Positions 18,826-26,947 of a stretch of 64,000 nt of DNA are shown piece after piece. The DNA comes from Aquitalea magnusonii (GTDB lineage: Bacteria; Pseudomonadota; Gammaproteobacteria; Burkholderiales; Chromobacteriaceae), in assembly GCF_003202035.1 (NCBI RefSeq), contig NZ_QJKC01000010.1, forward strand, positions 1 through 64,000, read 5' to 3'. Under the pieces are notes generated by a model, which was given only the letters and a program-made list of their open reading frames with translations, did no database searches and was not told where the DNA came from. Both the position numbers and the translations under genes were made by a program. Position 1 is the first letter of the stretch. Each line of letters starts with the position of its first letter.

Positions 18826-19188
18826 ATGTCTGAAGATGAAATCCTGCACCAGATTCTGACCCTGAAAGGCAGCCACCAAGGCGTAACACTGGCCGGTTAC
18901 TGGCTGATGATGGGCTCAGCCCATGTGCCCATGCGCTTTACCATTGATGATGTCCGGGAGCTGGATGGTAATGGCCGCGCCATTTTTCACTGCATCAGTG
19001 CGGGTGTCGCATCCCGACATATAGGCAGGCTAAGTGAGGAGACCATTGTCCAGCTGTTTCAGATCATGCTTGCCCACGAGAGCGGCGCGACCCGCGGGGT
19101 GTGCAAGCTGTTTGACCAGTTGGTCACGCAGCCGGCCTCGCCGGCTAATCAACACGGCATGCCTACATATTTCCATCGCCGCTGCTGA
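18826..19188 (+). CDS. unknown small protein, paralog of 33314-33604
   Basis: 120 aa, no signal peptide or membrane helix. Conserved with the ORF at 33314: M-x-E-x-EIL, GS-x-x-G-x-x-LAG-x-W-L-x-MGS, FT-x-D-x-R-x-L-x-G, R-x-x-FH-x-ISA and a C-terminal helix containing an HE/YEH motif. About a third of residues are identical by eye over 95 positions. I do not recognise the family. GGGAG precedes the ATG. Monocistronic, ending at a very strong bidirectional terminator. Its upstream region has only a weak half of the palindrome (GCGGTACA near 18768). Confidence 0.65.
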   Translation: MSEDEILHQILTLKGSHQGVTLAGYWLMMGSAHVPMRFTIDDVRELDGNGRAIFHCISAGVASRHIGRLSEETIVQLFQIMLAHESGATRGVCKLFDQLVTQPASPANQHGMPTYFHRRC

Positions 19189-19200
19189 ATCATCGCCAAG

Positions 19201-19249
19201 CCGTATCAAGATAAAAGTCCGCATGGTGCGGACTTTTATCTTGATACGG
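19201..19249. terminator. bidirectional terminator, perfect 23-bp inverted repeat
   Basis: Two perfect 23-nt arms (19201-19223 and 19227-19249) are separated by a 3-nt loop TGG. Each arm carries an A-run/T-run (GATAAAAGTCC), which gives U-tracts in either direction. It separates the convergent 18826 gene and the ferritin-like gene. Confidence 0.8.
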
Positions 19250-19259
19250 CATCATGTTG

Positions 19260-19796
19260 TCAATCCAGCAGGCTGCGCATCTCTTCTGCATGCTCTTCTT
19301 CCTGTGACAGAATCGTCGTCAGCAACAAGCTGGTGGTGGGATCGCTATCCTGCAATTCCAGAATCATTTTGCGATAGGATTCGATGGCAATACGCTCAGC
19401 CACCAGATTGGCCTTGATCATGGCCTGGATCTTGTCGGTGTCGTCATACTGGGTATGCGCATTATTCAGCAGGTTTTCCGGATCAAAATCAGGCTTGCCA
19501 TTGAGCTGAACAATACGCTCTGCCAGCATATTGGCATGCTGCATTTCTTCCCGGGCATGCTGCATGAACTCGGCTTTCAATGCGGTATTGGATAGTCCAC
19601 CCACCGTGTAATAGAAGCGGGTATAGCGAAGAAAGCAGACCAGCTCGGAAGCCAGGGCAGCATTGAGCAAGGCAATCAATTTGTGACGCTCGCCTCGATA
19701 GCCTTGTGTTACCGCACCATCAGTCATTTTTTTGGCAGCATTGTTGCTCATGTCCTGTTCGGTACTGCTGGTGGAGTTGTCCTTGTCGTTTTTCAT
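19260..19796 (-). CDS. ferritin-like / bacterioferritin-type protein
   Basis: 178 aa. A polar N-terminal tail of about 35 residues precedes a four-helix bundle with the carboxylate/His iron ligands AALASELVCFLRYTR, HAREEMQHANMLAERI, ERIAIESYRKMI and QEEEHAEEMRSLL (ExxH pairs in helices 2 and 4). Likely stores iron or detoxifies peroxide, in the cytoplasm. AAGGAG sits 8 nt before the ATG at 19796; the upstream TTG is not needed. It lacks the heme-ligand Met context of E. coli Bfr as far as I can see, so Dps/Bfr-like is the safest call. Confidence 0.82.
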   Translation of the reverse strand: MKNDKDNSTSSTEQDMSNNAAKKMTDGAVTQGYRGERHKLIALLNAALASELVCFLRYTRFYYTVGGLSNTALKAEFMQHAREEMQHANMLAERIVQLNGKPDFDPENLLNNAHTQYDDTDKIQAMIKANLVAERIAIESYRKMILELQDSDPTTSLLLTTILSQEEEHAEEMRSLLD

Positions 19797-20013
19797 CAGC
19801 AAAACTCCTTGATTATCAGCTCGAAAACCTTTGCAACTGTCTGGTTTGTGAAATGATAAATAGTGGCTGCAGATTTTTAATTTCCAACAGGCATCCGCTC
19901 AGTGCAGGCTGAACAGCAATTCGATTTTTCTGCCGGTAGGAAGTGAGAATGAAGGCGGTAACAAGCGGATGGCTACCACTATCATTCCGATACGGCAGCC
20001 ATGTGCTTGTTAA

Positions 20014-20232
20014 TTATTGCTTGGGCTTGGTCGTGGCATTGCTGCCCTGTTTGGCATCATGCATGCTGCCCACTTCCTTCGGTGCAGCCGGCTTGCCTGG
20101 GTCGGTTCTGGGGGCGGTTTGACCTGTCTTTTCTGCAAAGGCCGGGGCAGGCTGCTTTATGGTTGATGTAGACTTGTTCTTGTCTGCATCAGCAGGTTTT
20201 TGATTTTGCTGCTTGTCATTGAAGTTGCTCAT
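20014..20232 (-). CDS. small disordered Lys/Pro/Ala-rich protein
   Basis: 72 aa, entirely hydrophilic, no predicted helix of note: MSNFNDKQQNQKPADADKNK, then a Pro/Ala/Thr/Lys-rich tail. AGAGGTAAAG lies upstream of the ATG. Its composition and AGAGGT start context resemble the 65-aa ORF at 24096-24293 (shared KPAD, TxxxK...P segments). Probably a small stress-induced hydrophilin-like protein; no family recognised. The surrounding 19803-20013 DNA shows no gene. Confidence 0.5.
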   Translation of the reverse strand: MSNFNDKQQNQKPADADKNKSTSTIKQPAPAFAEKTGQTAPRTDPGKPAAPKEVGSMHDAKQGSNATTKPKQ

Positions 20233-20364
20233 GATCTTTACCTCTGAAATGCTGCCCGGTGTGAAAACACAAGGTCAACATATACATTATGCGGGCACGT
20301 CAGCGAAAACTCCGTGCGCTATCCCACGCATGAGGATATAAAATGATTGGCTATGAATGGATAT

Positions 20365-20390
20365 AAAAAGCCCGCCGAAGCGAGCTTTTT
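20365..20390 (-). terminator. terminator after the 20427-20633 gene
   Basis: A hairpin with a TTCG loop (AAAAAGCTCGC-TTCG-GCGGGCTTTTT on the minus strand, given here in two arms) has a T-run on its 3' side, 40 bp past the stop. Confidence 0.8.
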
Positions 20391-20426
20391 AATTGCCTTG
20401 CCAGTAATTTGGCAAGGCGATCAGTA

Positions 20427-20633
20427 TTATTTGGCGGAACAGTCGCTGGCGGCCTTTGACTGTTTGTGCGCAGATTCGCTGCTTTGCAGTGCACTGGCCG
20501 ATTTAGCCTTGGCTTCATCGAGTTTCTTGTTGTCATGACTATCTGCTGCCTTCATGTGAAGATCGGCGCAGGCTTTGTGTTCGGTTGCAGCGGCTTTATG
20601 TGCAGTGCTGGGGTTGGTGTTTTCCAGTGACAT
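20427..20633 (-). CDS. small Ala/Lys/Ser-rich helical protein
   Basis: 68 aa, no signal peptide. It has an amphipathic, Ala-rich composition with repeated His and Ser (HKAAATEHKACADLHMKAAD...) and two Cys. It looks like the small uncharacterised stress proteins of betaproteobacteria that follow an A-x-x-H helical pattern. GGAAAT upstream is a modest ribosome site. Own terminator downstream. Function unknown. Confidence 0.5.
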   Translation of the reverse strand: MSLENTNPSTAHKAAATEHKACADLHMKAADSHDNKKLDEAKAKSASALQSSESAHKQSKAASDCSAK

Positions 20634-20795
20634 GATATTTCCTTTTCAAAGAGAAGAGTGTTCATGCCGAATGGACTATCAGGTAAATATGTAACATTCG
20701 GCATGAAAACAGTATGGATCTTCAGGAGATATGGCTCTGTGCAGCATGACACATAAGGACATAAAAAATTGAAGAGGGAGTCATATAATTGTTGG

Positions 20796-21359
20796 CTAGA
20801 GATTAAGCCGGGAAACCTTCGTTCCCTGCAAGGAAACATTGAACATCAATCCACCATTGGTCAGCACGAATCCCACGACTGGTGCCTTGGCTGTTTCAGT
20901 ATCGACAGAACCATCTGCGCCAATGGTCAGCAGGGCTACATTGGCGTCAACGCCAGCAGTCCAGCCATTGCCCTGGCGGAAATGATCCAGTGCTTCCTGG
21001 GTCATGAACAAAAAGATAATGGCTTTGGATTGTGCACCGGCCTGAAAGCCGATTGAACCAGTCATGGTTTTGTAATAGCCAGCTTGTTCATTGCCAATGC
21101 GCAATTCACCTTCGCCATACGCGCCCCCTACCATAAAGCCTGCGGTGAGTACGGATGGAAACACCAGAACACCCTTGGCTTTTGCCACCAGCTCTCGCGA
21201 GCCTTTCGCCTGGTGATAGAGGTCATTTAATGTTTCCTCGGCATTGGCATCGATAGCCTGGCGTTTCGAAACATGGCTAGCCTGATTCGCTGGCATGGTG
21301 GTAGTACAAGCTATCATGGACATGCCGAGTAATAGGGCGATGCAGAGACGTTTATTCAT
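20796..21359 (-). CDS. SYLF/YSC84-domain lipid-binding lipoprotein
   Basis: 187 aa. N-terminal lipoprotein-like signal (MNKRLCIALLLGMSMIAC, Cys 18), then the SYLF domain: LNDLYHQAKGSRELVAKAKGVLVFPSVLTAGFMVGGAYGEGELRIG, GYYKTMTGSIGFQAGAQSKAIIFLFMTQEALDHFRQGNGWTAGVDANVALLTIG. SYLF (YSC84) proteins bind phosphoinositides in eukaryotes; in bacteria they are exported and of unknown role. The start at 21359 is preferred for CGGAG upstream and for the signal peptide. Monocistronic. Confidence 0.86.
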   Translation of the reverse strand: MNKRLCIALLLGMSMIACTTTMPANQASHVSKRQAIDANAEETLNDLYHQAKGSRELVAKAKGVLVFPSVLTAGFMVGGAYGEGELRIGNEQAGYYKTMTGSIGFQAGAQSKAIIFLFMTQEALDHFRQGNGWTAGVDANVALLTIGADGSVDTETAKAPVVGFVLTNGGLMFNVSLQGTKVSRLNL

Positions 21360-21448
21360 GATCATTCTCCGGAGTGCGTGGTAATTCATGTGTACGGCAG
21401 AGCGCTGCCGCGTGACTGAGCGAGAAATTTGCAGAAAGAATGAATATG

Positions 21449-21688
21449 TCAGTGGCTACGGTAGTTTTCCGGATGGGCGGCAATCGCTTTGCCTGCATAT
21501 TCATCTGCTGCGGCCCGCTCGGCATCACTCAGTGTTGGGGTAGGGGGCGGCTGCTCACTCATGTCGCCAGCCGTTTCGGCAGGGGCTGAGGCCTCCGGGG
21601 CCGGCATATTCGCCGGGTCATTTTCAGCCAGCATGATCGGGGCGGCTTGGCCACTCATCATCATGGACAATAGAAATATATTAAACAT
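21449..21688 (-). CDS. small exported Pro/Ala-rich protein
   Basis: 79 aa. A short hydrophobic N-terminus (MFNIFLLSMMMSGQAAPIML) likely acts as a signal peptide; the mature part is acidic and rich in Ala, Pro and Glu, ending YAGKAIAAHPENYRSH. CCGGAG precedes the ATG. No family recognised. Between 21689 and 22004 no gene is visible; the DNA there is lower in G+C. Confidence 0.45.
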   Translation of the reverse strand: MFNIFLLSMMMSGQAAPIMLAENDPANMPAPEASAPAETAGDMSEQPPPTPTLSDAERAAADEYAGKAIAAHPENYRSH

Positions 21689-22004
21689 GGATAGACTCCG
21701 GTTATCACCAATCAATACACAGGCAGTCTGCAAATAATGCAGAGCTCGGATATGTCATCCGAAGGCTGATAGGTGGCAAGAAAATCAACCCGCAAATACG
21801 ACTGTGCTGCAGTATGCCAATGCAGTCTGTGCGCCAGCGCACCGATATTTGATTGAATGAATATGGATCCATCACAGAATGAATATTCTGTTAATTGAAA
21901 TTATTTGGCGGTATGAAGTGTTCTTGGAAGGTTGTTGAAATGCTGGCGTATCGCACACGGATCAGCGACGAGGCTGACAAATACCCGGAATGGAAGGGCG
22001 CAGG

Positions 22005-22166
22005 ATGAGCGGAGCGGACGGTTATAACGAAGCTTTATTCACGACCATAAGGCTTGAGGAATTCGTCCCGATCAACCACCTGCTGCGACCGATCCGTGCC
22101 TGGCTTAACGAAGCCCTCACCAAAATTGATGCCCGGTTCTCGGCAATGTACGAGGCCGATGTCTGA
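22005..22166 (+). pseudogene. N-terminal fragment of an IS5-type transposase
   Basis: 53 codons from ATG 22005 to TGA 22164. The sequence NEALFTTIRLEEFVPINHLLRPIRAWLNEAL...FSAMYEADV matches the N-terminal segment typical of IS5-group transposases. The gene is cut immediately after, and no catalytic domain or terminal repeats remain. AGGATG is the only upstream ribosome-like signal. An insertion-sequence scar. Confidence 0.7.
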
Positions 22167-22180
22167 ATCGCCCTTGCTTT

Positions 22181-22304
22181 TCTAGATACCTTATCGGCTG
22201 CAATCAATACGAAAGCGGGCTTTGTGCCTTTGGCTAGGACCGTCCGCTTTGGCCGACCAACGGCCAATTCATTGGGCTGGCCGACGGCAGTTCGGCCAAA
22301 GCGG
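22181..22304. repeat. dispersed repeat with inverted GCTTTGGCCGA arms, copy 1
   Basis: It begins TCTAGATAC-x-TTAT-x-GGCTGC and ends in a perfect 13-bp dyad CCGCTTTGGCCGA/TCGGCCAAAGCGG (22244-22256 and 22292-22304). The same order of blocks occurs at 33702-33831. The rest of 22305-22515 holds no gene I can support. Confidence 0.5.
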
Positions 22305-22515
22305 CCTGACGCCCTATCTGCCTTGAGCGTCAGCTCAGAGGCACATACAAGTCATTTGCCTTGTGTGGTAACGGCCCCGCGCTGAGCAAGCGAGATATCA
22401 CAACCGTCCAGTAATCCTGACGATCGGGAACTCCGTAACGCCATCTAGGTATTCACCGGTGATGCGGTAACGACTTACTCATCAACGGCCGAAACGTCAT
22501 TGTCTACTCCGTGGC

Positions 22516-23904
22516 TTACACCATGTGGGCGGGCTGCACCCAGGCATCGAACTGGGCAGCGCTGATGCCGGCCTGTTCCAGTGCCGCCTGTTTCAGCGTG
22601 CAGTTGGTCTGCAAGGCGTGGTGGGCAATACTGGCGGCCTTGTCGTAGCCAATGTGCGGGCTGAGGGTGGTGACCTGCATCAGCGATTGTTCCAGCAACT
22701 GGGCGATGCGTGTACGGTCTGGTTCCAGTCCGGCAATGCAGTGCTGGCCGAGGCTGTGCATGCCATCGCTGAGCAGGCGCAGGCTTTGTAGGAAGTTGTG
22801 GGCAATCAGCGGCTTGAACACATTCAGCTCGAAGTTGCCCGAGGCTGCGCCGATGGTGAGCGCCACATCGTTGCCCATCACCTGACAGCACAGCATGGTG
22901 ACGGCCTCGCACTGGGTGGGGTTGACCTTGCCCGGCATGATGGAGCTGCCGGCTTCGTTGGCCGGCAAGATCAGTTCGCCCAGGCCACAGCGCGGGCCGG
23001 ATGCCAACCAGCGGATGTCGTTGGCGATTTTCATCAGCGCGGTGGCCAGTGTTTTCAGCGCGCCGTGAGCCACCACCATGGCGTCGTGGCCGGCCAGGGC
23101 GGCAAATTTGTTGTCTGCGCTGTGCAGGGGCAGGCCGGTTTGTGCTGCCAGGATGGCGGCTACCCGGTCACCAAACTGCGGGTGGGTGTTGAGCCCGGTA
23201 CCCACGGCAGTGCCGCCGATGGCCAGCTGGCAGAGTGCGGGCAGGCTGTTGTGCACGGCTTGTTCGGCATGCTGCAGTTGTGCTGCCCAGCCTGATATTT
23301 CCTGGCCCAGGGTCAGCGGGGTGGCGTCTTGCAGGTGGGTGCGGCCAATCTTGATCAACTGGGAATACGCCTGCGATTTGGCCAGCAGCATGGCACGCAG
23401 CGTAGCAAGCGCCGGCAGCAGTTGCCGGGTCAGGCCCAGTACGGCGGCCAGGTGCATGGCAGTGGGGAATACGTCGTTGGATGACTGCCCCCTGTTGATG
23501 TCGTCATTAGGGTGCAGCACGGTGGGCTGGCCAGGCAGGCCGCCCAGCGCCCGGCTGGCCAGATTGGCCAGCACTTCGTTCATGTTCATATTGCTTTGCG
23601 TACCGGAGCCGGTTTGCCAGACCGACAGCGGAAACTGCCGCTCATGCTGACCGGCGCAGATGGCATCGCAGGCAGCCATGATGGCCTGGGCCTTGTTGGC
23701 GTCCAGCAGGCCCAGTTCACTGTTGGCCTGGGCGGCGGCGCGCTTGACGGCGGCCAGGGCATGGATCAGCGCTGGCGGCATGGTTTCGTTTGAAATGGCA
23801 AAGTGTTGCAGCGAGCGCTGGGTTTGCGGCCCCCACAGGGCATCGGCGGGTATGGCGATGCTGCCAAAGCTGTCGCTTTCCATGCGTTGGGAAGTCGTCA
23901 TCAT
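22516..23904 (-). CDS. fumC: fumarate hydratase class II
   Basis: 462 aa, close to E. coli FumC (467). It is the oxygen-stable, iron-free fumarase, interconverting fumarate and malate. Family blocks: [92 protein letters not shown] and the catalytic signature [15 protein letters not shown]. The ATG pair at 23899-23904 has GGAG 5 nt upstream; 54 nt of extra open frame before it is not conserved. With the aconitase it gives the cluster two TCA enzymes. Minus strand, monocistronic. Confidence 0.93.
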   Translation of the reverse strand: MMTTSQRMESDSFGSIAIPADALWGPQTQRSLQHFAISNETMPPALIHALAAVKRAAAQANSELGLLDANKAQAIMAACDAICAGQHERQFPLSVWQTGSGTQSNMNMNEVLANLASRALGGLPGQPTVLHPNDDINRGQSSNDVFPTAMHLAAVLGLTRQLLPALATLRAMLLAKSQAYSQLIKIGRTHLQDATPLTLGQEISGWAAQLQHAEQAVHNSLPALCQLAIGGTAVGTGLNTHPQFGDRVAAILAAQTGLPLHSADNKFAALAGHDAMVVAHGALKTLATALMKIANDIRWLASGPRCGLGELILPANEAGSSIMPGKVNPTQCEAVTMLCCQVMGNDVALTIGAASGNFELNVFKPLIAHNFLQSLRLLSDGMHSLGQHCIAGLEPDRTRIAQLLEQSLMQVTTLSPHIGYDKAASIAHHALQTNCTLKQAALEQAGISAAQFDAWVQPAHMV

Positions 23905-24095
23905 GCTGGCTCCGTCTGACCAGGCGGTGGCTGGCCCGTGCCGAGTCTCCGCCATCATGCAAAATGCCCATCAACTCCGGGATGGAATTGACAGGCAGCT
24001 TATTACAACCAGGCTAGTGCAACAGGGCAGGCCGGGGGGGCATGGCGGACTGCCTTGGCTTAGAAACAGGCGAGTCCGCTAGTGCGATGCGCGGT

Positions 24096-24293
24096 TCAGG
24101 CCTTGGCTTGGTCCACGGTCTTGTCCTGCATGGTGCTGGGCTCTTTGCCTGCTGCGTCCTTGGTGGCGTCCTTGCCGGATTCAACGGTATTGCCCTTCTG
24201 GCTGAATACCGGGCCGGTACTGGTGATGCCGGCATTGGCCTTGCTGCTGTCAGCGGGTTTTGCGGTGTCGTGCTTTTCGGTGATGGAAGTCAT
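24096..24293 (-). CDS. small disordered hydrophilic protein
   Basis: 65 aa, Lys/Asp/Thr/Ala-rich, no hydrophobic segment: MTSITEKHDTAKPADSSKAN... QDKTVDQAKA. AGAGGT lies 7 nt upstream, as for the similar ORF at 20014-20232. Its high G+C and codon usage fit neighbours. Likely a hydrophilin-like stress protein; no family recognised. No gene between 23905 and 24095. Confidence 0.45.
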   Translation of the reverse strand: MTSITEKHDTAKPADSSKANAGITSTGPVFSQKGNTVESGKDATKDAAGKEPSTMQDKTVDQAKA

Positions 24294-24444
24294 TGCGTGT
24301 ACCTCTGGTCTTGCTGATTGTGTCGGGTGAGTTCACCCGGCATCCACTCCACCATGCGCGCCCGGCGCTGGGCCATCTGTGCGTTAACCGGCATAGCGCA
24401 AGATATATTCTGCGCCGGCAGCGGGCGGCCCGGCGTCGTCACCT

Positions 24445-25101
24445 TCAGATGAGTACGGCAATCTTGTCGATGACATTGCGCACGCCCGGCATGCCGGCGG
24501 CGGCGTGGTTGGCCAGTGCTCGTTCCGACCAGCTGTGTACGGTGCCCCCCAGGATGACATCCGGCCCGGAAATGCTCACGGTGATGCTGTCGATATCATG
24601 AATGGCACGTCGTTTGAGCGCCGCTTCCACTTCTTCCTTGATGGCTGTGCTGACCAGCTTGCTGCGCAGGGCAATTTCGCAACTGACGCCGGTGACGCCG
24701 GTCAGATGGCGCAGCAGCCGGGTGGCGGTCCTGCGCTGGAAATCCCATTCCACATCACCGGACAGGGTGATCCAGCCGTTTTCCACCATCACCTTGATGG
24801 TGTGGCCCTTGAGTGCGCCCACTAGCTGCAGTGCATGGGCGGCGGCACCGGAAATGTCGCTGTCGCTGCGCTTGTCCGGCCAAGGCAGTTCCACGTTGAT
24901 TTCGATGGCAATGGCCTGCACACCAGCCACCCGCAGCGCGGCGTGTTCGGCAGCCCATTTCTGGTTGAAGTCAGTCACATGCCCGCTCAGGGTAATGACG
25001 CCATCGCTGACCTGTACGCCGATATGGCTGGCATTGATCTGTGGGTCCCACTGCAGCTCGGCCATCACATCCGCCTGCAATTGGGTGTCGGTCTTGATCA
25101 T
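24445..25101 (-). CDS. triple BON-domain protein, copy 2
   Basis: 218 aa, the same length and domain layout as the BON protein at 10340-10996 and very similar along its whole length (for example VMVENGWITLSGDVEWDFQR, GGTVHSWSERALANHAAA, MPGVRNVIDKI). Three BON repeats, no signal peptide. GGAGGT lies upstream of the ATG. The two copies diverge from different neighbours (acnA and a Crp/Fnr gene), yet each has the palindrome starting 57-58 bp before its start codon. A duplicated stress gene with duplicated control. Confidence 0.87.
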   Translation of the reverse strand: MIKTDTQLQADVMAELQWDPQINASHIGVQVSDGVITLSGHVTDFNQKWAAEHAALRVAGVQAIAIEINVELPWPDKRSDSDISGAAAHALQLVGALKGHTIKVMVENGWITLSGDVEWDFQRRTATRLLRHLTGVTGVSCEIALRSKLVSTAIKEEVEAALKRRAIHDIDSITVSISGPDVILGGTVHSWSERALANHAAAGMPGVRNVIDKIAVLI

Positions 25102-25158
25102 GATTGCACCTCCTGGTCCTGTGAAGGGCCATCGTCAGACCTGCCCGGCGCGCTCGTC

Positions 25159-25174
25159 TGTCTGCTGGCGCACA
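25159..25174. promoter_or_regulatory. Crp-like palindrome, site 4
   Basis: The sequence TGTCTGCTGGCGCACA begins 58 bp upstream of the BON copy 2 start codon. Confidence 0.6.
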
Positions 25175-25248
25175 TAGCGGACGGACTAGCCTGTCCTGCT
25201 GATCGCCGGCCGGCTTGCTGTGGCGTGGGCCTGTTACCGCAGGTCTTA

Positions 25249-25264
25249 TGTTCGCTAGCGTACA
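25249..25264. promoter_or_regulatory. Crp-like palindrome, site 5 (best dyad)
   Basis: TGTTCGCTAGCGTACA is an almost perfect 16-bp palindrome, ending 69 bp before the Crp/Fnr gene at 25334. A possible -10 TATGTT lies at 25286-25291. It suggests that this regulator gene is itself under the shared control. Confidence 0.65.
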
Positions 25265-25333
25265 TACTCTGCTTAATTCTTAGATTATGTTTATAGAGAT
25301 TGAATTAAACGGTTCAATATGCGGAGGTGACAG

Positions 25334-26044
25334 ATGGATACTTGTCTGGGCAATGGCCTGCTCGAGGTCTTGCCCAATACCGAGCTGTTACACATCAAGC
25401 CCTTTCTCGAAAAAGTGGAACTGCCGCTGGGCAAGACACTGTACGAGTCTGGCCACGCGCTGAGTCACGTATATTTCCCGGTGACGGCCATCGTTTCACT
25501 GCTGTATGTGATGGAGAATGGCGACTCCGCCGAAATTGCCGTGGTGGGCAATGAAGGCATCGTCGGGATTGCCCTGTTCATGGGTGGGGAGTCCACACCC
25601 AGCCGGGCGGTAGTCCAGAGCGGGGGAAGTGGCTACCGCCTGCCGGCCAAAATCATCCGCCAGGAATTCGACCGCTCGCTGCCTTTCATGCATCTTTTGC
25701 TGCGCTATACCCAGGCACTGATTACCCAGATGTCGCAAACTGCGGTATGCAACCGGCACCACTCGCTGGATCAGCAGTTGTGCCGCTGGCTGCTGCTCAG
25801 CCTGGACCGGCTGCAGGGCAATGAGCTGTGCATGACACAGGAGCTGATTGCCAACATGCTGGGGGTGCGCCGCGAGGGGGTCACCAATGCGGCGCTGAAT
25901 CTGCAGCGCGAGGGGGTGATCAGTTATTCCCGTGGCCATATCAAGGTGTTGGATCGGCCGGCGCTGGAAAGCCGCACTTGCGAGTGTTATGCGGTGGTAA
26001 AAAAGGAGTATGAGCGCTTGCTACCGCCATGCCGGCCACAGTAA
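25334..26044 (+). CDS. Crp/Fnr-family transcriptional regulator 1
   Basis: 236 aa. N-terminal cyclic-nucleotide-binding-like beta roll (about 25-140: LGKTLYESGHALSHVYFPVTAIVSLLYVMENGDSAEIAVVGNEGIVGIALFMGG), dimer helix and C-terminal winged HTH (about 165-225: MTQELIANMLGVRREGVTNAALNLQREGVISYSRGHIKVLD). The canonical cAMP-binding RxS motif and an Fnr-type N-terminal Cys cluster are not visible, so the signal is unknown. The recognition helix keeps the Arg-Glu pair of Crp but has Asn where Crp has Arg185. GGAGGTGACAG precedes the ATG. Candidate master of the palindrome regulon, possibly autoregulated. Confidence 0.88.
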   Translation: MDTCLGNGLLEVLPNTELLHIKPFLEKVELPLGKTLYESGHALSHVYFPVTAIVSLLYVMENGDSAEIAVVGNEGIVGIALFMGGESTPSRAVVQSGGSGYRLPAKIIRQEFDRSLPFMHLLLRYTQALITQMSQTAVCNRHHSLDQQLCRWLLLSLDRLQGNELCMTQELIANMLGVRREGVTNAALNLQREGVISYSRGHIKVLDRPALESRTCECYAVVKKEYERLLPPCRPQ

Positions 26045-26092
26045 AAAGACCGCAGCCCGGCACAACATGAGCCGGGACAGGCTGCGTACCAG

Positions 26093-26215
26093 ATTGAGAG
26101 CGGCTCACAAAAAAACCGCTGCGGCGTTGCGCCTCCTTGCCGTACAGCTTGTACTGTCGGCGTCGGCGCGCCTTGCCCCAGGGACGCTTCGCTATTTTGT
26201 CAGCTGCTCTTACAG
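26093..26215. repeat. inverted-repeat (MITE/REP-like) element, copy B
   Basis: About 120 bp with terminal inverted repeats GAGCGGCTCACAAAA and, inverted, GAGCAGCTGACAAAA (13 of 15 match). The interior includes CGTACAGCTTGTACTG and GCGTCGGCGCGCC. The right half is shared with 14620-14690. It abuts the phasin stop codon and could fold as a terminator-like structure. Confidence 0.55.
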
Positions 26216-26602
26216 CACCGTGCTGACGGTTTTCTTGTTGCTGCCTTCAACGGCAGGCAGGTCGGACAGTGCGCTGCGCAGGGAGCTGAAATGATGCTCG
26301 GTCAGCGTGCACAAGCTTTCATGGTTTTTGGACAGGTCGTTGCACAGCTCGCTTGAACATTGCATAACCTTGCTGGAGGCATTGCTGGTAATCTTGCTGA
26401 TTTTGCTCATGGTTTCCTCCGGCGAGGCAGGAACCGTCAGCTCTTTCATCGACAAGGCGCAGGTGTCCAGCCCCGCTCGGCCCAAGGCCAGATTGAAGTG
26501 GACGATTTTCTCTGCGCAGTCTAGGGAAATGGCCATGAATTTGAGGCCCAGCCCCACAACAGGCTGGCTGAATGAGGGCAATGGCTGATGCGTAGTGCTC
26601 AT
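26210..26602 (-). CDS. phasin-family protein
   Basis: 130 aa helical protein with the phasin-type pattern of amphipathic helices: LKFMAISLDCAEKIVHFNLALGRAGLDTCALSMKELTVPASPEE, then MSKISKITSNASSKVMQCSSELCNDLSKNH. Phasins coat polyhydroxyalkanoate granules; short paralogs also act as stress chaperones. CGGAG precedes the ATG. Divergent from the second Crp/Fnr gene with a degenerate palindrome (26781-26796) between them. Identification rests on overall pattern rather than on a strong motif. Confidence 0.65.
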   Translation of the reverse strand: MSTTHQPLPSFSQPVVGLGLKFMAISLDCAEKIVHFNLALGRAGLDTCALSMKELTVPASPEETMSKISKITSNASSKVMQCSSELCNDLSKNHESLCTLTEHHFSSLRSALSDLPAVEGSNKKTVSTVL

Positions 26603-26780
26603 GAATGTTCTCCGCTACGGGTCATGGTGGCTGACGGGAAAAGGGCTTGATCCCTGCCCGGACATTGCAAATGGGGGCCTGCCTCATCCAGCAGCAAGGG
26701 CAGTAGCAGTGGAATCCGGCAGGCCAGACGAAGATGTATTTCCGTCTGCCCCATCTTGTGGCAGCAGTGATCCGCCCGTA

Positions 26781-26796
26781 TGTGCGTTGGCAAACA
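26781..26796. promoter_or_regulatory. degenerate Crp-like palindrome, site 6
   Basis: TGTGCGTTGGCAAACA keeps TGT-N10-ACA and most of the core but differs at three consensus positions. It lies in the phasin/Crp-Fnr 2 divergent region, 151 bp before the regulator. Confidence 0.35.
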
Positions 26797-26947
26797 TTGG
26801 CCAGGGCTTTGGCAAAATCCGGCATGGATGGGCGGTGCGCTAAGCGCGGTAACAGACAGTCAGCGCTTGCCGCTCCGCGCAGGCTGGCGATGGCGCTCAA
26901 TACCGGGCCGCCAGATCATCGCCGGGCTTGCGGCGCGGAGTGAAAGC

